DNA of 64,000 bases from DATEKX01 sp963726785. Its GTDB lineage: Bacteria > Acidobacteriota > Blastocatellia > UBA7656. The translations under genes were made by a program, and so were the position numbers. This document shows positions 57,900-64,000 of the stretch, in pieces (position 1 is the first letter of the stretch; each line of letters opens with the position of its first letter). Location: contig CAVSDJ010000008.1 in assembly GCA_963726785.1 (NCBI GenBank), positions 496,001-560,000 on the forward strand, given 5' to 3'. A model generated the notes under the pieces. It had not been told where the DNA came from. It did not search any database and saw nothing but the letters and a program-made list of their open reading frames with translations.

Positions 57900-58013
57900 C
57901 TGGGAGCGCAGGCGTCTCGCCTGCATGGCTTCAAACTAGAAGCGTCTAAGGAATTGCTAAAACTTGAATGACTCGCATTTCAAGTCCAGCAGGCGAGACG
58001 CCTGCGCTCCCAG
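57900..58013. repeat. CTGGGAGCGCAGGCGTCTCG inverted repeat
   Basis: 57900-57924 and 57989-58013 are perfect 25-bp reverse complements (GGAGCGCAGGCGTCTCGCC core) around a 64-base AT-richer centre. It lies between the converging thrC and serine hydrolase genes. Confidence 0.88.
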
Positions 58014-58016
58014 GTT

Positions 58017-59381
58017 CTACTTAATCTTCTTTGCCGGGTGGTCGCTGCCTCCCTGATGCAAAATCAACTGCGTCACTTCGCCCTTGTCGTTCTTGACGAA
58101 GGTAAACTGCGCGTTCACGACCTTCACGAAATAGTCTTTTTCAGATTCCGGGAAAAGCTCGGTCTTCCCTTGCCCTGTCGCTTGCACGAACAGGTGATCG
58201 TCCTCTTTTGTGATCGTGAATATGAATTCAGGCCCGAGTTCATACTGGCCCACGTAAGCGTCGTAAATCTTCGGATCAACTTTGATCTCTTTTCGCTCTT
58301 TCGCCACTTCGAGCTTTTCGCCGAGTGCGATTGTTCCGAGATCATTTGCAATCTTTCCGATAGGCGACGGCACAAGGTTGCCCAGAACTATCACACACAG
58401 ATCGTCATTGACGTAACGATTTATCTGAGTGCCAAACCCGTTGATGCCGCCGCCGTGGCCTATGCGCTTGTGGCCTTTCTGATCCTCAATCCCCCATCCA
58501 TATCCGTAACCGTTTTTGACGGGCGTAAATATCTTTTCAAGCGTGGCTTTCTTTACAAGCTTCTCTGTGTAAAGAGCGCGGTCCCAGAGGTACAAATCTT
58601 CTACGGTCGAATACAACGCTCCGGCGGCGTGCGGGATAGTCATATCAAGGTAGGATGCATTAACCATCCCGTCTTTGCTCATCTGATAGCCCGCAGCGCG
58701 GTTCTTCAAGATTGCATCTGAATGATCGTAGCCTGTGTTGACCATGCCGAGCGGCTGAAAGATGTTCTCTTTCAGGTACGCCTCGTATGATTTGCCGGAA
58801 ACTTTTTCGAGTATCGCGCCTAGCAGAATATAGCCCGAGTTGCTGTAATTCCATTTCTCGCCCGGAGCGAAATCCAGAGGCTTGTCCTTGAAACGCGCGA
58901 TGGTTTTCTCAATAGGCGAAGCGAGCGTCATCGTCTGCATATACTCGGGGTCACTGGTGAAATTGTGTATGCCGGATGTGTGCGTGAGCAGATGATGAAT
59001 CGTAACTTTTTCCGCAATCTTGTAATCGGGGAAATATTTCGTCACGGGATCGTCAACGCTCAACAGCCCTTTTTCCTGAAGCTGCAATATAGCCATCGCT
59101 GTAAACTGCTTGGTGATCGAGCCGAGCCGAAATTTCGTCTGAGCAACATTCGCTACATCAAGCTCATAATTAGCCATGCCGTAGCCTTTGCTCAACACGA
59201 CCTTTCCGCCTTTGGCAACCAGCACGGCTCCGCTGAACTGATTGTTTTTCACATAACTGTTAACGTATTCGTCGGCCTGCCGGGCCATGTTCTGAGCAGC
59301 AGCTACGGCGCTCAAAATCACGAGCAGCAGGATTGTTTGAACGGTTCTTTTTAACGGCGCAAATTTGTTTGCTTTAATCAC
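58017..59381 (-). CDS. Secreted serine hydrolase, beta-lactamase family, with C-terminal DUF3471-like domain
   Basis: GTG 59381 is chosen because AAGGAGATTCAGGTT is just upstream and a signal peptide (TVQTILLLVILSAVAAAQ) follows. The 455-residue protein has SxxK in LGSITKQFTAMA, the YSN motif in KWNYSNSGYILLG and HGGGINGFGTQ in place of KTG. A C-terminal lipocalin-like part follows (IYDAYVGQYELGPEF). The same superfamily as the gene at 23489. Likely an esterase or D-aminopeptidase-like enzyme. It faces the opposite way from the ABC transporter genes. Confidence 0.9.
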   Translation of the reverse strand: MIKANKFAPLKRTVQTILLLVILSAVAAAQNMARQADEYVNSYVKNNQFSGAVLVAKGGKVVLSKGYGMANYELDVANVAQTKFRLGSITKQFTAMAILQLQEKGLLSVDDPVTKYFPDYKIAEKVTIHHLLTHTSGIHNFTSDPEYMQTMTLASPIEKTIARFKDKPLDFAPGEKWNYSNSGYILLGAILEKVSGKSYEAYLKENIFQPLGMVNTGYDHSDAILKNRAAGYQMSKDGMVNASYLDMTIPHAAGALYSTVEDLYLWDRALYTEKLVKKATLEKIFTPVKNGYGYGWGIEDQKGHKRIGHGGGINGFGTQINRYVNDDLCVIVLGNLVPSPIGKIANDLGTIALGEKLEVAKERKEIKVDPKIYDAYVGQYELGPEFIFTITKEDDHLFVQATGQGKTELFPESEKDYFVKVVNAQFTFVKNDKGEVTQLILHQGGSDHPAKKIK

Positions 59382-59705
59382 AACCTGAATCTCCTTATGT
59401 TTTCCGGGATGATAAAAAACGGAAACGACAAAAGACAAGTCATTGTTCCCGATTCGCTGTGTTCGATTGTGAACAAAGCATTCCCACAAGCGGAATGTTT
59501 GAGCATACTTCTCAGCATCGAGCAATCAGTAACTGCCTGTCGTTGGTTTAATTAATATGCGAGCGACCAGTGGCACGCCGATTGGGTAGTAGGATTCTCC
59601 ACGAAACGGATTTTCGTTTAGTTGAAGGGCTGTTTCGTGTATTATCAAGGTTAATCGCAAACGATTATCTAGGACGATGATTTTGGCAACTATAGGAGCG
59701 CGGTT
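59382..59705. other. Intergenic region between divergent genes, nothing convincing seen
   Basis: The 324-base gap between the serine hydrolase and the ABC gene contains no open frame of note, no clear hairpin and no firm promoter match. It must hold the promoters of both divergent genes. Confidence 0.4.
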
Positions 59706-60371
59706 ATGATCACATTGCGTAATGTAGAAAAATTTTTTGAGGCGGGCGTTGGAAAAGTCTTTGTGCTGCGCCGCGTCAATCTTGACATCAAGTCTGGCGA
59801 GTTCGTCTCCATCATGGGGCCGTCGGGCGCAGGTAAATCCACTCTGCTTCATTTGATCGGCATGCACGACAGCGCGTGGACGGGCGAGTTCACTTTCATG
59901 GAAGAGCCTGTTCACAAGCTGGACAAGAAGAAGCGCATGGCTTTGCGAAATCAAAATATCGGATTCGTGTTTCAGAGCTATCACCTGCTCGATCACATGA
60001 CGGTTTATGAAAATCTGGAAATCCCACTCTCTTATCGCGATATAAAGAAGGCCGAACGCGAATCGATAGTCTGCGATGTGCTCGATCGTTTTCAAATAGT
60101 CGGCAAGCGCAACCTCTATCCTACGCAGTTATCAGGCGGGCAGCAGCAACTTGTCGGCGTAGCGCGAGCGGTCGTGGCTAATCCAAAGGTCATACTTGCC
60201 GACGAACCGACCGGAAACCTCCACTCTGAACAGGGCAAGGAGATCATGGAGCTTTTCAAAAAGCTCAACAGCACAGGCACTACGATAATTCAGGTGACTC
60301 ACTCTGAGATCAATGCGACCTACAGCGACAGAATCATTCATCTCAGAGACGGTTGGATAGTCAACGATTAA
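59706..60371 (+). CDS. ABC transporter ATP-binding protein (MacB/LolD type)
   Basis: A 221-residue ATPase: Walker A MGPSGAGKST at about residues 37-46, Q-loop FVFQSYHLLDHMTVYEN, signature LSGGQQQLVGVARA, Walker B VILADEPTGN, H-loop QVTHSE. The signature-flanking LVG is slightly unusual (RVA is common). It resembles the ATPases that drive MacB-type permeases in efflux or lipoprotein release. No permease gene is in the window; the membrane adaptor follows after about 150 bases. Confidence 0.92.
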   Translation: MITLRNVEKFFEAGVGKVFVLRRVNLDIKSGEFVSIMGPSGAGKSTLLHLIGMHDSAWTGEFTFMEEPVHKLDKKKRMALRNQNIGFVFQSYHLLDHMTVYENLEIPLSYRDIKKAERESIVCDVLDRFQIVGKRNLYPTQLSGGQQQLVGVARAVVANPKVILADEPTGNLHSEQGKEIMELFKKLNSTGTTIIQVTHSEINATYSDRIIHLRDGWIVND

Positions 60372-60522
60372 CTCTGTCCAAAATCGGACAGGGTTATCCC
60401 AGAAGCGAAATCCGAAAGGGCTAACCATAGTTTCCGATTTTGTGATAAGATGAACCATTCAAACACTTACGCAATGAAGGTTGGATGGCACGAAACTTCC
60501 CTATAGGTTTTCGGAGGAAGCT

Positions 60523-61776
60523 ATGGACGTACCAAGAAAGTCGGCTAAAAATAAGAAACGAATCCGCAAAATTCTCTATTCCCTGACGGCAGTTGTGGCC
60601 GTCGCGCTGATTACGGTAGGCGTTTCTCGGCTCAAGCCAGCCGACCCAAGCGCTCCTGACGGCACTCTGTTCAAAGATACGGTCAAACGTAGCAACATGC
60701 TTCGCCAGGTGCGCGGGCTTGGCACGCTCGTCCCCGAAGAGATTCGCTACATTCCTGCTATATCGCAAGGTCGTATCGAGAAGAGACTCGTACAGCAGGG
60801 TGACCATGTGTCGGCTAGTTCGGTCTTGCTGGAATTGAGCAACCCGGAAATTGAGCAGGCATTCCTCGACGCCGAATCGCGATACAGAGGTGCGGGAGCA
60901 AATCTCAATACGCTCAAGGCTCAGATGGGAAAACAGATTCTAGATCAGAGGGCTACCCTGCAACAGGTAACGTCAGATTACAAGAAAGCCAAGATGCAGT
61001 CCGAGGTGTTCAAAGATTTAGGCTCAAAGGGATTGAAATCGTCTCTCGAAGTCAACCTCCAGGAAATCGCGGCTTCCGATCTGGAAAATCGCCAGAAGAT
61101 AGAAGAACAGCGCCTCGTGGCCAGCCAGGAGGAAGTTAAAGCTAGATTGGCCGCCGAAGACGAGCAGGTGCGTCAGCTTAAAGATGCAGTTGAACTCAGG
61201 CGATCTCAACTGGCGGCGCTTAAAGTCCGCGCGGGCATTGACGGCGTTTTGCAAACGGTTGAGGTTCAGGTCGGGCAGCAGGTTACCTTAGGGCAAAACC
61301 TTGCGCGAGTGGCGAACCCTTTAAAGCTCAAAGCTGAATTGAAGATTGCCGAAACCCAAGCCAAAGACATTCAACTCGGCCAGGAAGTTGAAATTGACAC
61401 CCGCAATGGCAAGATTCCAGGCAAAGTGGTTCGCATAGACCCTTCGGTACAAAACGGCACGCGCACTGTGGATGCATCGCTTGAGGGTGACTTGCCAAAG
61501 GGCGCAGTCGCAGACCTGAGCGTTGACGGCACTATTCTACTCGAAAGACTCGAAAACGTGCTTTGGGTGAGCCGCCCTGTACACGGACAGGAAAACAGCA
61601 CTGTCGGTTTATTCAAAGTCGAACCGGATAGAACAGCCGCAACTCGCGTGCAGGTCAAGCTCGGTCGCAGTTCTGTAAACCAAATCGAAGTGCTTGATGG
61701 CCTCAAGGAAGGTGATCTGGTTATCCTCTCTGACACGTCGCAGTGGGATAATTCAGACCGCATCCGTTTGAATTAG
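60523..61776 (+). CDS. HlyD/MacA-family periplasmic adaptor (efflux membrane fusion protein)
   Basis: A 417-residue protein starting at ATG 60523 behind TTCGGAGGAAGCT. N-terminal membrane anchor (ILYSLTAVVAVALITVGVS), lipoyl-like half (QGRIEKRLVQQGDHVSASSVLLEL), a long coiled-coil hairpin (about residues 115-220, many Gln/Glu/Lys heptads) and the returning lipoyl half RAGIDGVLQTVEVQVGQQV. The beta-barrel and membrane-proximal parts end with VLDGLKEGDLVILSD. Connects an inner-membrane ABC permease to the outer membrane. Flanked by two ATPase genes. Confidence 0.92.
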   Translation: MDVPRKSAKNKKRIRKILYSLTAVVAVALITVGVSRLKPADPSAPDGTLFKDTVKRSNMLRQVRGLGTLVPEEIRYIPAISQGRIEKRLVQQGDHVSASSVLLELSNPEIEQAFLDAESRYRGAGANLNTLKAQMGKQILDQRATLQQVTSDYKKAKMQSEVFKDLGSKGLKSSLEVNLQEIAASDLENRQKIEEQRLVASQEEVKARLAAEDEQVRQLKDAVELRRSQLAALKVRAGIDGVLQTVEVQVGQQVTLGQNLARVANPLKLKAELKIAETQAKDIQLGQEVEIDTRNGKIPGKVVRIDPSVQNGTRTVDASLEGDLPKGAVADLSVDGTILLERLENVLWVSRPVHGQENSTVGLFKVEPDRTAATRVQVKLGRSSVNQIEVLDGLKEGDLVILSDTSQWDNSDRIRLN

Positions 61777-61795
61777 CAGTCTTCAAAAATCAACT

Positions 61796-61824
61796 TTGCT
61801 TGATTGCTTTTGGCAATCAAGCAA
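61796..61824. terminator. Intergenic hairpin, possible attenuator
   Basis: TTGCTTGATTGC (61796-61807) and GCAATCAAGCAA (61813-61824) form a perfect 12-bp stem with a short loop between the adaptor gene and the second ATPase gene. There is no T-run to the right, so full termination is doubtful. Confidence 0.4.
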
Positions 61825-61906
61825 GGTAAAACTTATACTCTTAACTTCAAAAACTGATTGCAGATGGTTGCTAGATTAAGAAAATCTTCAGGAGGAATGA
61901 AAGGAA

Positions 61907-62647
61907 ATGAGCGCAACTGACCAACCGTTGATTCGACTCGATGGCGTAACAAAGGTGTTTTTGACTGACGAAGTAGAAACCCACGCACTCGCCGGGATTC
62001 ACATGGAGATCAAAAAAGGCGAGTACATTTCAATCGCCGGTCCGTCGGGCTGTGGTAAATCCACACTGCTTTCGATACTCGGACTGCTCGACTCGCCAAC
62101 CGACGGCGAATACAGCCTTAACGGCAGGTCTGTTGCTGATTTGCCGTTGTCGGAGCGCGCCCGCATTCGCAACCGCGAAGTGGGTTTCATATTTCAGAGT
62201 TTTAACCTCATCGGCGACCTCAACGTTTACGAGAACGTCGAGTTGCCGCTGACCTATCGCGGCTTGAAAGCTCCAGAGCGCAAAAAGAGAGTCATGGACG
62301 CTCTTGAAAAAGTCGGCATGGCACATCGCGCGAAACACCTGCCCAGCCAGTTGTCGGGCGGTCAGCAGCAGCGCGTAGCCGTTGCTCGCGCAGTCGCAGG
62401 CGACCCGCTCATACTGCTTGCGGACGAGCCGACCGGAAACCTCGACTCGACAAACGGCGAGGCAGTCATGGATCTGATGCGCGAGTTGCACCAGCAGGGC
62501 GCGACCATTTGCATGGTCACTCACGACCCGCGATACGCAAAGCACTCGGACCGACAGATTCATCTGTTCGACGGTCGCGTCGTTGACGAAGAACACGAGC
62601 CGAAGGCCGAGCACGAATTGAAAGAGAGCGGATTTGAAGTGGCCTGA
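61907..62647 (+). CDS. ABC transporter ATP-binding protein (MacB/LolD type), second
   Basis: A 246-residue ATPase with Walker A AGPSGCGKST (about residues 44-53), Q-loop FIFQSFNLIGDLNVYEN, signature LSGGQQQRVAVARA, Walker B LILLADEPTGN and H-loop MVTHDPRYA. ATG 61907 follows AGGAGGAATGAAAGGAA. It is a close paralogue of the gene at 59706. An acidic C-terminal tail (EEHEPKAEHELKESG) is extra. The permeases it serves are presumably elsewhere, or beyond the regulator that follows. Confidence 0.93.
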   Translation: MSATDQPLIRLDGVTKVFLTDEVETHALAGIHMEIKKGEYISIAGPSGCGKSTLLSILGLLDSPTDGEYSLNGRSVADLPLSERARIRNREVGFIFQSFNLIGDLNVYENVELPLTYRGLKAPERKKRVMDALEKVGMAHRAKHLPSQLSGGQQQRVAVARAVAGDPLILLADEPTGNLDSTNGEAVMDLMRELHQQGATICMVTHDPRYAKHSDRQIHLFDGRVVDEEHEPKAEHELKESGFEVA

Positions 62648-62780
62648 TGAAGATCAGCCCAGCTTCTCTCTAATTGATCGGGCAACGTGGTTGTTTCAGT
62701 TCGCTGCTGACTAGGAAACGGGCGGCATCTCGCGAATGATTCGCGGGGTGCCGCTTTGATTTTCAAACAAGGGCATCAGG

Positions 62781-62856
62781 TAGGGGAGGCCCTCTGTGGC
62801 CTCCCCAGTGTAGCGTTATTTTAATCCGGGGCGACCAGAGGCGGTCGCCCCTACAT
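62781..62856. repeat. Double hairpin repeat of the GGGGCGACC family
   Basis: GGGGAGGCC/GGCCTCCCC (62783-62806) and GGGGCGACC/GGTCGCCCC (62828-62851) are two small hairpins that together look like a diverged copy of the 53608 element. It lies between the ABC gene and the NtrC-type regulator. Confidence 0.75.
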
Positions 62857-62871
62857 ATCCCAGACCTAGTT

Positions 62872-62898
62872 TTGATTCGAGAGAGGGGTTAATATAAT
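62872..62898 (+). promoter_or_regulatory. Candidate promoter of the NtrC-type regulator gene
   Basis: A perfect TATAAT at 62893-62898 lies 25 bases before the ATG, with TTGATT at 62872-62877. The 15-base spacing is short. It would give a very short leader. Confidence 0.4.
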
Positions 62899-62922
62899 CT
62901 AGGCTCGTTTGAATAATGCGAT

Positions 62923-64000
62923 ATGAAAACTCACGACTCACACACAACACGTGTTTTAATTGCCGACGATCAAGCAGATGTGCTTGAGGCGCTTCGTTTA
63001 TTGCTGAAGGGCGAGGGTTACAAGATAGAAACCGCCAATGCTCCTGCCGCCATCTTCGAGGCGCTTGTGGAGCGTGATTTCGATGTTTTATTGATGGACT
63101 TAAACTACGCGCGAGACACAACGTCAGGGCAAGAAGGACTCGACCTTCTCACGCGAATCCAGAAACTCGATAGCACATTGCCTGTGATAGTTATGACTGC
63201 ATGGGGCAGCGTTGATGTGGCGGTCGAAGCAATGCGACGCGGCGCTCGCGATTTCGTTCAAAAGCCATGGGACAACGCGCGGCTGATGACTATTCTCAAG
63301 ACGCAGGTTGAACTTGGACAGGCGCTCAGACGCGGGCAGCGACTCGAAGCTGAAAACCAGGTACTCCGCAATGACAAGATGCCCAACCTGATCGCGGGGT
63401 CAGCAGTGATGCAACCTGTTTTAGAGATAATTTCCCGCGTCGGCCCTTCGGATGCGAATGTGCTGATCACAGGCGAAAACGGAACAGGCAAAGGTGTAGT
63501 CGCTCAAACATTGCACGCCGTCTCTGAGCGCGCGCCAAAACCGATGGTCACTGTAAACATCGGCGGGCTATCCGAAGGCGTCTTTGAGAGCGAACTCTTC
63601 GGCCACGTCAAAGGCGCGTTCACCGATGCCAAGACGGATCGAGTGGGCAGATTTGAAATGGCCGAAGGCGGCACTCTGTTCCTCGATGAAATCGCCAACC
63701 TTCCAGTCAAGCATCAGCCAAAACTTTTGCGTGTGCTTGAGACAGGCGAATTCGAGCGCGTCGGGTCTTCAAAGACGCGCAGGGCAAACGTGCGAATCGT
63801 CTCTGCCACCAATGCCGACATAAATGAAGAGGTCACGGCTGGGCGATTCCGGCAAGACCTGCTCTTCCGTTTGAATACGGTTGAAATTCACCTCCCTCCT
63901 CTGCGCGACCGTCGCGAAGACATAGCGGTGCTTGCGGTACACTTTCTTCGCCAGCACGCCCAGCGTTATCGCAAGAACCTTGAAAGATTCGATGATGGAG
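62923..64000 (+). CDS. NtrC-family sigma-54-dependent response regulator, 3' partial
   Basis: Open from ATG 62923 to the window end (359 residues seen). The receiver domain has acidic residues in IADDQ, the phospho-acceptor Asp in LLMDLNYAR, Thr in VMTAWGS and Lys in FVQKPWD. The AAA+ domain follows: Walker A GENGTGKG, the sigma-54 contact loop GAFTDA (usual form GAFTGA), Walker B GGTLFLDEI, and the sensor region FRQDLLFRLN. The DNA-binding helix-turn-helix must lie beyond the window. It may control the ABC/adaptor genes before it, or act with a kinase that follows. Confidence 0.93.
   Translation, partial: MKTHDSHTTRVLIADDQADVLEALRLLLKGEGYKIETANAPAAIFEALVERDFDVLLMDLNYARDTTSGQEGLDLLTRIQKLDSTLPVIVMTAWGSVDVAVEAMRRGARDFVQKPWDNARLMTILKTQVELGQALRRGQRLEAENQVLRNDKMPNLIAGSAVMQPVLEIISRVGPSDANVLITGENGTGKGVVAQTLHAVSERAPKPMVTVNIGGLSEGVFESELFGHVKGAFTDAKTDRVGRFEMAEGGTLFLDEIANLPVKHQPKLLRVLETGEFERVGSSKTRRANVRIVSATNADINEEVTAGRFRQDLLFRLNTVEIHLPPLRDRREDIAVLAVHFLRQHAQRYRKNLERFDDG

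Overview
The window is gene-dense bacterial chromosome. The gene content points to an Acidobacteriota member, possibly Blastocatellia-like. The reasons are a 1064-residue Oar-type TonB-dependent receptor with an N-terminal carboxypeptidase-regulatory fold, several DUF6351/DUF3089/serine-hydrolase secreted proteins, and many PQQ and c-type cytochrome proteins beside an RNase J / RsmA / RibD / TsaD core block. No marker gene fixes the taxonomy, so this is inference.

Layout. (1) 1-13 kb: thiolase-like protein (5' cut off), true thiolase, SDR, a Tat-exported ThDP enzyme behind a clear promoter and operator, a cytochrome c, a PVA-dehydrogenase-like quinoprotein, two tandem heme c / copper monooxygenase (PHM-like) proteins, a DUF1579-like protein and an MHS-family transporter. 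(2) 13-18 kb, minus strand: a DUF2235 hydrolase with membrane segments and a lectin-like tail, then an operon of CocE-type hydrolase and VOC protein. (3) 18-29.5 kb, minus strand: Tat-exported molybdenum hydroxylase (two subunits), three secreted hydrolases and the TonB receptor. (4) 29.6-37.6 kb, minus strand: two quinoprotein dehydrogenases with heme domains, CaiB/BaiF CoA-transferase, alpha/beta hydrolase and amidohydrolase. (5) 38-43 kb, plus strand: a second tandem pair of heme/copper monooxygenases, VOC protein and DUF1579-like protein, diverging from block 4 across a promoter region with two matching operators. (6) 43-45.5 kb: thiolase-like protein without a visible nucleophilic Cys, two Zn-ribbon/OB-fold (DUF35) proteins and an SCP2 protein. 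(7) 45.8-64 kb: histidine kinase, phosphoesterase, DUF4112, C69 peptidase, housekeeping genes (rnj, rsmA, ribD, tsaD, ppi, thrC), alcohol dehydrogenase, serine hydrolase, an ABC/adaptor set and the start of an NtrC-type regulator.

Working model (inference). Blocks 1, 4, 5 and 6 look like parts of one catabolic programme. Periplasmic copper monooxygenases and quinoprotein dehydrogenases would oxidise a hydrophobic or alcohol substrate and pass electrons to c-type hemes. CoA-transferase, SDR, thiolase and DUF35-partnered thiolase-like enzymes would then process the acyl-CoA products. A shared 17-bp operator motif (ACCGGKCGGTMGGTWGG) lies at three promoters: before the ThDP enzyme at 3.2 kb, and before both divergent oxidative operons at 37.8-38.0 kb. 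This suggests one TetR-like repressor controls them; no such repressor is encoded in the window.

Two window-wide features affect reading. Many otherwise well-conserved genes are broken by single-base frameshifts, several of them in homopolymers, so indel errors in the assembly are the likelier explanation over gene decay. Intergenic spaces carry several families of long inverted repeats, notably one with ends TTCACCGCAGAG/CTCTGCGGTGAA. No CRISPR array, rRNA, tRNA, transposase or integrase was seen.
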